Shown here: piece by piece, positions 25,248 to 37,316 of the stretch
Layout of the letters: each line of letters starts with the position of its first letter
Position numbering within the stretch: position 1 is the stretch's first letter
Origin: Haematobia irritans
Taxonomy: Eukaryota > Arthropoda > Insecta > Diptera > Muscidae
Assembly: GCF_050003625.1 (NCBI RefSeq)
Contig: NC_134401.1
Location: forward strand, 90,622,852-90,686,851
Direction: 5' to 3'
Length of the DNA stretch: 64,000 nt
The notes under the pieces: generated by a model
What the model was told of the DNA's origin: nothing
Seen by the model: only the letters and a program-made list of their open reading frames with translations
The model's database searches: none
Program-made: the position numbers and the translations under genes

Positions 25248-26457
25248 ACACGGTTGAAAAAGACTGTTTTTCATATGTTTGGCTATAAACATTATATATT
25301 TGGAACACAAATTTTTAAACACAACATTTTTGAGTGCAAGCATATAATGTTCATAAACTAGCATAACATGTTTGGGACATATATGTTAATATGTTAAAAC
25401 ATATTATGTTTGGGACATAAAATGTTTGTAAATATAATATGCTTGGATGCAAACATATATTAATTTAGAAATAGCCTATAAACATATATGTGTTTAGTAG
25501 CTTGGAGCGCTATTTAAAGGTAAGTACTATGTTCGCTTTTCGCGTTGAAATTTTCGTGGTTACTTTATTAAAACATTTCAATATAAAGCAGACAAATTAA
25601 CTCAATTGATGCGTAGTTTCTTGTTCCACTAGTTTTCGGCAAGACTTTACAGGAATAAGTTTGTTTTCATTTATAATTTTGATTATTTAAGGAAAAGTAA
25701 TCGCGAAAATAAAGTGGTTTTCAACTCGAAAACCGAACATAGTACCTACCCTAACAGGGAGCGATATTGAATTAAGTTGGTGGTTGTTGCTTGTTATTAC
25801 AAAATTAACATTTTATTTGTCCTTGGGCAATTGATCAGCTACTTCTTTGATCCTTACAAACTGTGTTGTCCGCTGCTCGAATCCCCGTCCGGCAAAAGGT
25901 ACAATTAAAATAAAATAAAAATCATAAAATTTAATAATTTCTTCTACAATGTTTGTATTACAGAAAAAGGTGCTAAGAACTAAAAAATCTCGTGGAAGTG
26001 AGAAAGATGTGGAGGAATATACAATTAGGCAGAAACAACATTTTGAGCATTCAGATCGAAAACCTATGTTGTTAGCACCTATATTACCTGTTTATTTTCA
26101 TAATTCATTATGATTGTAAATATATTTATATATAAATAAATAAATAAATAAAACTTTGAGCACAATATTGTTTGGGAGAAATTTTTTTAAGCATATAATA
26201 TTTTTGGGTGCAAAATGCTACCAAACATAATAACATATTGTTTTTTGGAAGACAACATTATTGAATTTGGATGCAAAAATACAAAATGTTTGGAAATTAG
26301 ACTACCCAAACATATATTGTTTAGACCAATATGCTTTCAAACATATTATATATTGGAAGAGATCAAACAAATAAATGTTTGGGCAATACCCAAAAATGTA
26401 TATGCTTGAAGCAAAATATGTGTGGGAGTATATGTTACAGAAGCGATTTTTTATGAG
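25248..26457. mobile_element. Repeated 1-kb element, copy B, inserted in a SINE and carrying a MITE
   Basis: Nearly identical to copy A for most of its length. The SINE sequence resumes directly after it (GGGACCTC). It differs by the 234-bp MITE at 25,518-25,751 and a shorter right part. Confidence 0.75.
25518..25751. mobile_element. PIF/Harbinger-type MITE with TAA duplication and empty site
   Basis: The ends are AGGTAAGTACTATGTTCG and CGAACATAGTACCTACCC, flanked by TAA on both sides (25,515-25,517 and 25,752-25,754). Copy A of the host element has one TAA and no insert (CTATTTAACAGGG), so this is a read-out of the empty site. TWA duplication suggests PIF/Harbinger. A related end, TTAAGGCCGGTACTATGTTC, occurs at about 26,642, and another, inverted, near 28,377. 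Confidence 0.85.
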
Positions 26458-26516
26458 GGTGAAGGGACCTCATTTTTATAGCCGAGCCGGAACGGCGTTC
26501 CAGATTGCAGTGAAAC

Positions 26517-27873
26517 CACACCCAGAGAAATGGTTGGTTGATAATTACAAGGAAATAATAATTACATACGATAATTACAAGGAAATGATGTCAGTAACTT
26601 ATTTTTTGTTACAAGAACAATGTTTTGATTATTTCCCCCATTAAGGCCGGTACTATGTTCATTCTTGCGAAAAATTTTTATGGAAACCATTATTTCGCAC
26701 ATAGAAAGCGGCGTTTTTTTAGGTAGCTTGGAGCGCTATTTTGCAGGGAGCGATATTGGATTAAGTTGGTGGTTGTTGCTTGTTTTTACAAAATAACATT
26801 TTATTTTTCCTTGGGCAATTGATCTGCTATTCCTTTGATCCTTTGTATAGTTTCGGAACAAAAATATGGTCCGTGTTTGATTTATAAACCCGCACAAATA
26901 GTTTTTAATAAATAAATTATTTCTTAATTAACATTGCAAATACATTCAACACGGCCATAAAAAAGTTCACAGGATCAAAACGAAATTCCCATGACCATTC
27001 AATTTGTTACAATAACCAATGCCGATAAATTTGGTTTTATGCTGCATAAAATAGTTGAGCTAACCATCAGTGAGACCTACATTATGGGAATCAACAAATG
27101 GTTGGTACAACCAAAAGTTGAGTATACTGATAGAATCTTAGTTCAATAAATATTTATATCAACATCGACATGGTAAATGGTGTGATGCTACAAAATTTAC
27201 AAAACGGGGAACAGCATTTACTTGATAATAGTCCGCAATACAAGGAATATTTATAAAAAAGGAATATTACAAAAGTTTCCATAAAAATTGCAGGCTTCAT
27301 ACACCAACAAACACAAATACTTTTTACGGCAAGCGAGCTTTTTTATTGTATTAAGGAAGAACCAAAGTCGATCTGTATTTATATCTAGAGGCTTAAGGAA
27401 GAAATTTCTGGCAAGTATATATTGAATTAGGTTCTGTAGTTTGACTACATAATTGTAACCTAATAACCATCTGTCATTGGTATATAAACATTACCTATAA
27501 AAAATTATAAATTTATCTCACATATATGTAGATCAAAAGCCTTTCTTGTTAGCACCTTTTGTATTCATTTTCGTAGTTTATTATGATTGTAAATCTTGTA
27601 ATAAATTAATAAAATCTCAATATAATCTGCCCTTTCATTTGATATTGGAATTTGGTTAGGATAATAGTAAAGAAAATCGAGGGTGGTTGCACCAACAAAC
27701 AAAACAATTAATATGAAATTGCGACAACCAATGCAAAGTTGATCCAACATACTACCATGTAGTTACAATTGCCAAATGTTAGTTGTGCTGACAGATATCA
27801 TTGATAGTTGATGGAGCCGCCTGCTTTCGGTTGGCAAATAATTCGTTTGAGGCAACCAATTTGTTTTCTGGGT
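26517..27873. mobile_element. Inverted-repeat element inserted in the SINE
   Basis: The ends ACCCAGAGAAATGGTTGG and CAACCAATTTGTTTTCTGGGT are imperfect inverted copies, and CAC flanks the insert. SINE sequence is continuous across it. The interior holds a solo MITE end and part of the copy A/B centre. No coding frame. Confidence 0.6.
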
Positions 27874-28431
27874 GCACTTAGAGAAGCTTTGAAACACTCA
27901 GAAATGTCACCAGAATTACTTTTTGGTCGAAACTGGGTTTTAATCCACGACCCTGTGTATGCAAGGCGGGCATGCTAACCACTGCACCACAGTGATGTTT
28001 TTAAACAAAATTTTTCATGGGTTCCATGATGATCGGTATTTAAGATTCTGTTCGGTCGAACTTTTGGCCATTTTTTCCAAACGCCTCTGACTCTATTACT
28101 ATCGAACCATTTTATGAAATCTTATATTTATAGTTTTAAAAGGTTCTTGCAAGTACGCTTTATTGTTTCGAAATAGACTTCAATTTAGTAACTTGGTGCG
28201 GTGCTACTTCTCAATAGTGACGGTGGGGAACTGGTGGGACTTCTAAGAATTTCCGACAAATTAAAAAAAATGTTGACAGGGAAATTGGATCATGTTATGT
28301 TAGGTTTTACAAAGAAACAGCGATCTTTACTATTATTTTGACCTTGCAATTTTGGGTTTGCGAACTTAGTACCAGCCTTAACGCAAATGCCTGAAAATTC
28401 GAAACAAAACCATATTTTTTCTCAAATTCAT

Positions 28432-28437
28432 TTTATT
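28432..28437 (-). promoter_or_regulatory. Candidate polyadenylation signal AATAAA
   Basis: An AATAAA on the minus strand lies about 730 bp beyond the stop of the unrecognised gene. The intervening 28,440-29,163 is AT-rich and free of recognisable repeats, as expected of a 3' UTR. Confidence 0.4.
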
Positions 28438-29163
28438 TGTAAAATTAAATTACATATGTATAAAGTAATTTACAGATAATAATCTTATTCAATAAAGCAC
28501 ACAATAAATAATTAAAAAAATATGTTTGTTTTCGTTTTGAAGTTGGCGCATTAAAATTAATGTGTAATAGAATAGAAAAGAATAAAAGAGATGATAAGTT
28601 ATGTATATTAAAAGGCCTACAAATACAAACGTGTGAAAAATATTTGAATTCAACAATTTTTCTAATTGAATTGAAATGAAATGTTTCACACAATTATGTA
28701 TTATCGGGATGAAAAATATTTAGAAGAAAAACATAAAACGAAATCATAAAAATAATATTGAAAATTATTTATAATTATGTACGAGTATGTAGGTAAATTG
28801 TTCCATGAGTTTGTAATAAAAATGTACTTAAAATTAAGGAAAAATATTTTTATAATGAAGTTACAAAACAAAAAAAAAAAATACATATAATCATTCATTA
28901 TGACATACACACAAATACACATTTACAAGTAAAAATACATTCACACAATTTCAATCACACATTTACATTTGCACATACAAAAATGCACCTAAAATTACAA
29001 AGTAAAGCTAAAGAAATGTCAACAGCAAGTGACATTTCTACCAAAATGAATGAAAAAAACAAAGAAAATTCCAGGGTTGTCATGCATAGTTTTTGTTGTA
29101 CATAATACCATTATTGCTCCTTGGAAAATTCTTTAGATTTTAGAAATTCTTTTGACAATCCCC

Positions 29164-29798
29164 TTAAAAATGAGGGCGCTCATATGTGTAGCCTACAGCC
29201 TGACGCTGGGCACGTCCATTGCCTCGTCCATTCTCAAAAGGTGGCAACAATTCCTGTTGCTGCATGGCCAGATTGGTCAAATATTGCTGCTTAAGGGCAT
29301 TGATGGTGGCGATTTTACGATGCTTAGCATTGGAATGGGTATTTACTTTAGGTGGTGGTGGTGCGGGAGCGTCTTGCCGAGCGAAAATTCCTGCTGCTGC
29401 ATATTGTTCCAAGTCATCATCTTTGGCCAATGGTTTATTCTTATCCTCTTCCACGGGAGTGCCATCGGGCTTCACACGCACCACCGAGGGACCTGTGAGG
29501 AATGTATTTTGTGAATTGCTCATATCAAAAACATCGATTTGTGGATTATGAGCCATGCTGGGATATCCATAGGCTATATCCATATCCATGGCATATTGAT
29601 GTTTGTGTTCGCTACTATCGAACATGGGGTTATGAGGATATTGCGATTCGGCTGTAGTGCTATCGGCTACATTGGGCCTTTGAGTGCTAGTTTTTTGATG
29701 GGTCAATATAATGATGCTAGTGGCTGGTGGTGTGGGCAAGGGTTTTCGTGTTGTAATCAATTGCGAACTATGGTGATCTCTCATAATCGATGTCCATA
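29164..29798 (-). CDS. Terminal coding exon of the same unrecognised gene
   Basis: This exon starts after acceptor TTTCTTTTCAG and encodes 210 residues to a TAA at 29,164. After IWTSIMRDHH comes a Pro/Thr-rich linker, a His/Met/Tyr-rich region (HKHQYAMDMDIAYGYPSM), then an orderly stretch NTFLTGPSVVRVKPDGTPVE and KPLAKDDDLEQY. A proline run APAPPPPKV and a Gln/Leu-rich helix (NALKQQYLTNLAMQQQELLP) follow, and the end is VGYTYERPHF. No membrane segment or enzyme motif is visible, so it looks like a disordered C-terminal tail with conserved short patches. Codon use and low repeat content differ from the surrounding DNA and support a real exon. Function is not inferred. Confidence 0.82.
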
Positions 29799-29859
29799 CT
29801 GAAAAGAAATAAATGAAATTGCCATGAGATTTTTGAAATATTTGCCATATCTGCAATTG

Positions 29860-30395
29860 GATCCATTTTGTCTATCTTATACTCCGGGATTGTCCTTTTG
29901 AGAGGAATTTCTTTATTCCGGAAGTCCATTCACCATTCGTGATCGACAAACTCAAAAACTACTGAACCCATTTTCACCAAATTTTATATTCACCAAATGT
30001 TTTTGAGTTCTTAATCGGCATGTAGTGCCGTAAATTAGTCCGATACCGATTCAAACCTAACATTTTTTCGTAAAAATAAAGAAAGCCTACAGCAAAATTA
30101 GTTAGATTGCTACAGAATCTATAAACTTAAATTTTATGACGCCTAATGCTCTGTGTCGTATCTGCTATTGGATCTATTTTGTCAATCATATAGTCCGGCA
30201 TTGTCTTTGCTTGAGGAGAGGAATTTCTCTATTCCGGAAGTCCATTCACCATTCGTGATCGACAAACTCAAAAACTACTGAACCGATTTTCACCAAATTT
30301 TATATCCGACCAATTCACCAAATGTTTTTGAGTTCTTAATCGGCATGTAGTGCCGATACCGACTTACACCTAACATTTTTTGGTAAAAATAAAGA
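29860..30395 (+). repeat. Tandem duplication of about 310 bp
   Basis: 29,862-30,085 and 30,170-30,395 share TATTCCGGAAGTCCATTCAC, CATTCGTGATCGACAAACTC, TTTTGAGTTCTTAATCGGCA and AAAAATAAAGAAAG. The second copy leads into an F2 repeat head (GTCTAAAGCCGGGCGGGCC). Confidence 0.75.
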
Positions 30396-30940
30396 AAGTC
30401 TAAAGCCGGGCGGGCCGACTATAATACACCCTGCACCACTTTGTAGATCTACATTTACGATACCATTTCAGATCTTTCAAATTGGATGGGTTCTATATAT
30501 AAAGAATTATGTTCCCATGTACATATATTTAAAGCTGATCCGATCGGGACAATATTTGTTAGATTTCTATAGAATCTATAGACTTAAATTTTATGTCCTG
30601 TGGGGGAACACAATGTTAGTAAAAAGTATGGGAAATATTTAAATCTAAAGCCATCGTTATTCAATTCCGCAAAAGGTCATATATGAGTTATCGGTCGATA
30701 GATTTGTATTTGAGGTATAGCTTAAGTAATTTTAAAAATATTTTGACAGCATGGGTATTTTGACCCTCTTTATCATGTAGGAAAACATATATATGGGAGC
30801 TATATGTAAATCTGAGCCGATTTAAATTTGGCATGAACAGTTAGGATGTCAATTCTACTCCATGTGCAAAATTTACTTGAAATTAGGGAAAAACTCGGTC
30901 ATCAGTGGTCATATGAGTCTAAGTCGGGCGAGATATATAT
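30380..30940 (+). repeat. F2-family repeat, left part (copy b)
   Basis: It begins AAAGTCTAAAGCCGGGCGGG then CACCCTGCACCACTTTGTAG, the F2 head. It continues with TATATATGGGAGCTATATGT units and meets the (AT)n palindrome. Confidence 0.65.
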
Positions 30941-31444
<504 letters not shown>

Positions 31445-31621
31445 CGGCGAAAAACTCTCCTAACATAGATCTCGGTCAACCTTTTCCAGAATTCCACCGA
31501 GTTTTCAACGATAGGCTGTGCTACTTGAACTGATACAGGATCGTGTCCATAAACTTTACAAATTTCATTGGTGGCTTAAGTGGCGTTCCTCTTCTTTTTT
31601 AAACAAAAAACAAAATCAAAA

Positions 31622-31720
31622 CATTCACCACTGTGGTATCACAATGGACTGAATAGTCTAAGTGAGCCTGATACATCGGGCTGCCGCATAACCTAACCTA
31701 ACCTAACCTAACCTAACCTA
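31622..31720 (+). mobile_element. SINE 3' fragment with (CCTAA)n tail
   Basis: It runs CATTCACCACTGTGGTATCA, CAATGGACTGAATAGTCTAA, GTGAGCCTGATACATCGGGC, then TGCCGC, ending in about six TAACC units. It is 5'-truncated. Confidence 0.85.
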
Positions 31721-32338
31721 AAATCAAAATAATGAGAATTTCATTATTTTCAATTGTTTATGAACAGAAAAAAGTGTTTTCAAAATTTCCGAATCTTATT
31801 TGTTTTATGGCAAAATGGGAGTAAAGATGATTCAATTTGTATAAGGAAAATTCCTAGATGTTTTCTCCATAAGGAGTTAGCATAAAGGGCCCAAATAGAT
31901 CCCAGCCGGATCTATACTAAAGACTGTACATGATTTGCCCGAACCGAAACATGTACAGTCTAGGCGTGTATAGATTTGTATCTGACGTTTTCTTTTCAAT
32001 GACTCTATTAATCAAGTTCCTTAATCTATATTTGTCCATAAAGCTCGATTAATAATTGTAAAATTATGAAGACTATGTTAACATGTTATCCTTCCAACAC
32101 CTCAGGCGATTGGTAGATATAGAGAACTCCAACGACATCTATTGACAAAATACGAAAAGACATTTGTGACTACTCAATATTTATTGAAATAGCATAAACC
32201 AGAGTGGATATCCTTCTCCTCATGAATATTTATTCCACCAGAATGGTACGGCCGGTGAGTGTCATGTCATTCGGATACAGAGAATACGTGGAGGACACGG
32301 GAATCACAAGATGGATTTGTAGGACTACACATTAAAAA

Positions 32339-33585
32339 CAAGTATATACGGCCGTAAGTTCGGCCAGACCGAAGCTTATGTACCTTCCACCATGGATTGC
32401 GTAGAAACTTCTACTGAAGCCGATGGCAAGGTATCTTTATACTTCCTAACACCGTAATATATACCACATAGTCCATACGTGGTATATATTAAACTAAAAA
32501 AGGCTGATTAAATACGTATATAATTAAGTTTAAAGTTTCTATAGAAATAAAATGTTGACAAAATAACATTTTGACAAAATTTTCTATAGAAAAAAAATTT
32601 GGAAAAAATTTTCTATAGAAATAAAATTTTGTCAAAATTTTCTATAGAAATAAAATTTTGACAAAATTTTCTATAGAAATAACATTTTGACAAAATTTTC
32701 TATAGAAATAACATTTTGACAAAATTTTCTATAGAAATAATATTTTGACAATGTTTTCTATAAAAATAAAATTTTGGTAGATTATTTTTGGCTCTAGTGG
32801 CAACCATGATTATGAACCGATATGAACCAATTTTTGTGTGATTGGGGATCGGCTATATATAACTATAGACCGATATGGACCTATTTTGGCATGGTTATTA
32901 GCGGCCTTATACTAACACCACGTTGCAAATTTCAACCGGATCGGATGAATTTTGCTCCTCCAATATGTTACGGAGATCAAATCTGGGGAACGGTTTATAT
33001 GGGGGCTATATATAATTATGGACCGATATGGACCAATTCTTGCATGGCTGTTAGAGACCATATACTAACACCACGTACCAAATTTCAACCGGATCGGATG
33101 AATTTTGCTCCTCTAAGAGTCTCCGGAGGTCAAATATGGGGATCGGCTTATATGGGGGCTATATATACTTATGGGTCGATGTGACCAATTTTGCATGGTC
33201 ATTAGAGAACATATACCAACACCATGTACCAAATTTCAGCTGGATCGGATGAAATTTGCTTCTCTTAGAGCAATCGCAAGCCAAATTTGGGGGTCCGTTT
33301 ATATGGGGGCTATACGTAAAAGTGGACCGATATGGCCCATTTGCAATTCCATCCGACCTCCATCAATAACAACTACTTGTGCCAAGTTTCAAGTCGATAG
33401 CTTGTTTTGTTCGGAAGTTAGCGTGATTTCAACAGACGGACGGACGGACGGACATGCTCAGATCGACTCAGAATTTCACCACGACCCAGAATATATATAG
33501 TTTATGGGGTCGTAGAGCAATATTTCGATGTGTTACAAACGGAATGACAAACTTAATATACCCCCATCCTATGGTGGAGGGTATA
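32339..33585 (+). repeat. F1 array element, copy a
   Basis: The head is CAAGTATATACGGCCGTAAG and the end GGAGGGTATAA. Order of parts: head with CATGGATTGCGTAGAAACTT; a block of 29-bp units (about 32,530-32,790); two to three 153-bp units (TATATGGGGGCTATATATAA, GGACCGATATGGACCAATT, CAAATTTCAACCGGATCGGA); a GACGGACGGACGGACATG stretch; AGATCGACTCAGAATTTCAC; and CCATCCTATGGTGGAGGGTA. Near the ends, ACCCTCCACCATGG-like and ATGGTGGAGGGT are inverted. Confidence 0.85.
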
Positions 33586-33752
33586 AAAATAAATTGAAAT
33601 TTGTTTCCTAGTATCAAGTATGTAAATCTCAAATTTAACCCTTTGCCTGTGAGCAACTTTTTGTGTTTTGAGACTCACTGTCAGCGTTGTTTTTGTTCAT
33701 TAAACCTTAACGGTATCGAAAGCTACATGTGTTTTTTCAAGTTTAATAAAAA

Positions 33753-35286
33753 CAAGTATATACGGCCGTAAGTTCGGCCAGGCCGAAGCTTATGTACCCT
33801 CCATCATGGATTGCGTAGAAACTTCTTCTAAACACTGCCATCCACAATCGAATTACTTAAGTTGCGGTAACGCTTGCCGATGGCAAGGTATCTTAAAACC
33901 TCCTAACACCATCTTCTAAAGTCTATGTAAGTCCATACGTGGTATATATTAAATCAAAAAAGATCGTTCCAATACGTATATAATTCAGTTAGACAAAGTA
34001 GACATCAAATTTTGACAAAATTTTCTACAGTAATAAAATTTTAACAAAATTTTCTATAGAAATAAAATTTTCACAAAATTTTCTATAGAAATAAAAATTT
34101 TGACAAAATTTTCTATAGAAACAAAATTTTGACAAAAATTTCTACAGAAATAAAATTTTGACAAAATTTTCTATTGAAAAAAAATCTTGGTAGATTATTT
34201 TTGGCTCGAGTGGCAACCATGATTATGAACCGAATAAAATTTGAACAACATTTTCTATAGAAATAAAATTTTGACAAAATTTTCTCTAGAAATAAAATTT
34301 TGACAAAATTTTCTATAGAAATAAAATTTTGACAAAATTTTCTATAGAAATAAAATTTTAACAAATTTTTCTATAGAAATAAAATTTTGACAAAATTTTC
34401 TATAGAAATAAAATTTTGGTAGATTATTTTTGGCTCTAGTGGCAACCATGATTATGAACCGATATGGACCAATTTTTGTGTGATTGGACCAATTTTGGTA
34501 TGGTTGTTAGCGACCATAAAGGTTAAAGTGGCAGCCCGATTAATTTTCAGGCTCACTTAGACTATTCAGTCCATTGTGATAAACCGTCCATTGTGATAGC
34601 GACCATATGCTAACACCACGTTCCTAATTTGAAACGGATCGGATGAACTTTGCTTCTCTTTGAGGCTCCGCAACCCAAATCTGGGGATCGGTTTATATAG
34701 GCGCTATATATAATTATGAACCGATGTGGACCAATTTTTGCACGGTTCTTAGAGACCATATACCAATACCATGAACCAAATTTCAGCCGGATCGGATAAA
34801 ATTTGCTTCTCTTTGAGGCTCCGCAAGCCAAATCTGAGGATCGGTTTATATGGGGGCTATATATAATTATGGACCGATGTGGACCAATTTTTGCATGATT
34901 GTTAGAGACCATATACCAACACCATGTACCAAATTTCAGCCGGATCGGATGAAATATGCTTCTGTTAGAGGCTCCACAAGCCCAATCTGAGGGTCCCTTT
35001 ATATGGGGGCTATACGTAAAAGTGGACCGATATGGCCCATTTTCAATACCATCCGACCTATATCGATAACAACTACTTGTGCCAAGTTTCAAGTCGATAG
35101 TTTATTTCGTTCGGAAGTTAGCGTGATTTCAACAGACGGACGGACGGACATGCTTAGATCGACTCAGAATTTCACAACGACCCAGAATATATATATATAC
35201 TTTATGGGGTCTTAGAGTAATATTTCGATGTGTTACAAACGGAATGACAAAGTTAATATACCCCGATCCTATGATGGAGGATATAA
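33753..35286 (+). repeat. F1 array element, copy b
   Basis: Same order of parts as copy a, with a longer 29-bp block (about 34,010-34,420) and three to four 153-bp units. The end is GATGGAGGATATAA. It contains a 77-bp LINE tail insertion at 34,522-34,598. Matching peptides on both strands arise because the 153-bp unit is divisible by three. Confidence 0.85.
34522..34598 (-). mobile_element. Very short LINE 3' tail insertion with 10-bp target duplication
   Basis: It starts AAGGTTAAAGTGGCAGCCCG and contains CAGGCTCACTTAGACTATTC, the LINE-type tail. AGCGACCATA flanks both sides. The 5' edge has a small internal duplication of CCATTGTGATA. Confidence 0.75.
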
Positions 35287-35859
35287 AAACAGCTAATTTG
35301 GTTGTTAATTAGCAAAATGTTTTCATTAGTACGCACGTGCCTCAAGAAAAAAATATTTGCGAATTTGGAAAAAGATTTTTATACATGTGATTTTTTTTTT
35401 CAAAAATTGCAACAAAAATGTTGAAAGTTTTTATTAAGTCTGTTGTAGTGCATGTCAAATAAAATATTTGTGGAAGTCAAATCTTAGAATTGCAAAAAAA
35501 CAACAGATGAGAAATTTTTAAAATTGTAAAGTTGCCTGTGGGCAACTTTGGGCAATTGTGGTAGTAAAATTACATATTTTTGGATATAAGTTCTAGGGAA
35601 AAAAAGGTTTGAAAAACAGTGATATTGAACAAATTTTGAACTTCGATTGGGATGTCCTAGTGACGAGGAATGCGGCGATGATGTGGAAGACGTATCTGCA
35701 GTGCTGGGGAGGAATTTGGAACGAATCGTAAAAAGGGAGGAAGCCATAGATATCGGCCTTCTTGGCAACATACTGGTGGATTAGCACGAATATTGGTGCT
35801 TTATTATACTTTGGTTTTTTTACAAAGCCAGTTAAAATGGCATGGACTCAAACTAAAAA

Positions 35860-36030
35860 ACAAAAAAAAAACATCTTCGTGAATCACGCGAAGCCGTGAA
35901 TGAAATTTAAACTAAATTTCGTGAGTAAAATTTCTCCGAAATCACGTTCATGATAGAATTCATGTTCACGATAAAATACACGTTCACACTCATGAACAAA
36001 TTCACGTATTTTATCACGCTTAAGATTTCA
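35860..36030. repeat. CACGAA/TTCGTG word cluster
   Basis: Dense irregular CACG-type words (TGAATCACGCG, TTCGTGAGT, CACGTTCATG) without a fixed period. Similar clusters are at 37,490-37,800, 55,500-55,620 and 58,230-58,800. Confidence 0.55.
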
Positions 36031-36281
36031 ATAGCGCCCATTATTTGATTGTGCAACATATTTTAATTGTGCTAATGGTTCCGTCGTGAGTTATGAATGT
36101 TAACAGGTTGGCTGATAAGTCCCCGTTCTGACACATAGATGGCGTCGCTAGTATTAAATGCATACTATTTTTATATAGTACCAACCTTCAAATGATTCGT
36201 GTCAAAATTTGACGTCTGTAAGTCAATTAGTTTGTGACATAGAGCGTCTTTTGTGAAGCAACTTTTGTTATTGTGAAAAAA

Positions 36282-37135
36282 ATGGAAAAAAAGGAATTTC
36301 GTGTTTTGATAAAATACTGTTTTCTGAAGGGAAAAATACGGTGGAAGCAAAAACTTGCCTTGATAATGAGTTTCCGGACTCTGCCCCAGGGAAATCAACA
36401 ATAATTGATTGGTATGCTAAATTCAAGCGTGGTGAAATGAGCACGGAGGACGGTGGACGCCCGAAAGAGGTGGTTACCGACGAAAACATCAAAAAATCCT
36501 TTTTTTCCGTCGATATGTGACAATGGATGAAACATGGCTCCATCACTATACTCCTGAGTCCAACCGACAGTCGGCGACAGCGTGGAAAGACTCAAAAGAG
36601 CTTAACATGGAATCGGGCAGCACTCAGTGATAAGAGAGAAGTTCACCAAAGTGGTATCACAATGGACTGAATAGTCTAAGTGAGCCTGATACATCGGGCT
36701 GCCACCTAACCTAACATAACCTTATCGATTATCTTGAGAAGGGAAAAACCATCAACAGTGACTATTATATGGAGTTATTGGAGCGTTTGAAGGTCGAAAT
36801 CGCGACAAAATGGCCCCATATGAAGAAGAAAAAGTGTTGTTCCACCAAGACAACGCACCGTGCCACAAGTCATTGAGAACTATGGCAAAAATTCATGAAT
36901 TGGGCTTGGAATTGCTTCCCCACCCACCGTATTCTCCAGATCTGGCCCCAGCGACTTTTTCTTGTTCTCAGAAAGGATGCTCGCAGGGGAAAAAATTGGC
37001 TGCAATGAAGGGGTGATCGCCGAAACTGAGGCCTATTTTGAGGCAAAACCGAAGGAGTACTACCAAAATGGTATCAACAAATTGGAAGGTCGTTATAATC
37101 GTTGTATCGCTCTTGAAGGGAACTATGTTGAATAA
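36282..37135 (+). pseudogene. Mariner transposase pseudogene (DD34D), copy 1
   Basis: The start is ATG with MEKKEFRVLIKYCF, and the N-terminal DNA-binding part is readable. Then a frameshift precedes RPKEVVTDENIKK. A deletion removes the segment up to RRYVTMDETW (first catalytic Asp). A SINE fragment replaces part of the catalytic core. LFHQDNAPCHKS carries the second Asp. A one-base loss at PDLAP shifts the frame just before the third Asp. Downstream EAYFEAKPKEYYQNG and the C-terminal stop are still visible. It cannot make transposase. It is the close counterpart of the copy at 59.5-60.6 kb in opposite orientation. Confidence 0.93.
36601..36727 (+). mobile_element. SINE 3' fragment inserted in mariner copy 1
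   Basis: It begins CTTAACATGGAATCGGGCAG and ends GCTGCCACCTAACCTAACAT, AACC. Mariner coding sequence resumes after it, with loss of some tens of bases at the junction. No clear target duplication. Confidence 0.85.
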
Positions 37136-37225
37136 TAAAAACGAATTTTGACAAAAAAATGCGTTTTTCTTTGTTAGACAGGTGACTTATCAGCCAACCT
37201 GTTATATGGCAACAAAAACGTTTAT

Positions 37226-37316
37226 ATATGCACCCAACAAAATGTGGATCTACAAAGTGGTGCAGGGTATAATATAGTCGGCCTCGCCCGACTTTAGACT
37301 TTCCTTACTTGTTTTT
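37226..37316 (-). repeat. F2-family head fragment
   Basis: The reverse complement starts AAGTAAGGAAAGTCTAAAGT then CGGGCGAGGCCGAC and ends CCCTGCACCACTTTGTAG, matching the F2 left end. Confidence 0.7.

Larger units (their letters stand above)
25131..27998 (-). mobile_element. tRNA-derived SINE split into three pieces by nested insertions
   Basis: The pieces, in minus-strand order, are 27,998-27,874 (head: A-box region TGGTGCAGTGGTTAGCATG, weak B box), 26,516-26,458 (middle: GGAACGCCGTTCCGGCTCGG) and 25,250-25,131 (3' part ending TCACAATGGACTGAATAGTC, TAAGTGAGCCTG and GGCTGCCAC). The consensus runs straight across the gaps, so copy B and the 26,517-27,873 element inserted later. Confidence 0.8.
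36103..37202 (+). mobile_element. Mariner (irritans subfamily) element, copy 1, defective
   Basis: The TIRs are ACAGGTTGGCTGATAAGTC and GACTTATCAGCCAACCTGT, flanked by the TA duplication (36,101-36,102 and 37,203-37,204). It is 1,100 bp against roughly 1.3 kb for intact relatives. The difference is a central deletion, partly offset by a SINE insertion. Confidence 0.95.

Noticed and set aside
26643..28377. A single 1.7-kb element bounded by GGCCGGTACTATGTTC and GAACTTAGTACCAGCC
   Set aside because: The SINE head at 27,874-27,998 and an independent element lie between; the two ends belong to the same MITE family but not to one insertion.
29152..29802. Plus-strand frames of 87-120 codons opposite the terminal exon
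   Set aside because: Opposite-strand shadows; the minus frame has acceptor, phase match and stop.
32822..33500. Repeated peptides (NYGPIWTNFCM..., IYSPHINRSSDLACG...) in F1 units on both strands
   Set aside because: The unit is 153 bp, divisible by three, so any open frame repeats; frames break at unit variants and have no start context. The same applies at 34.6-35.2 and 56.2-57.8 kb.
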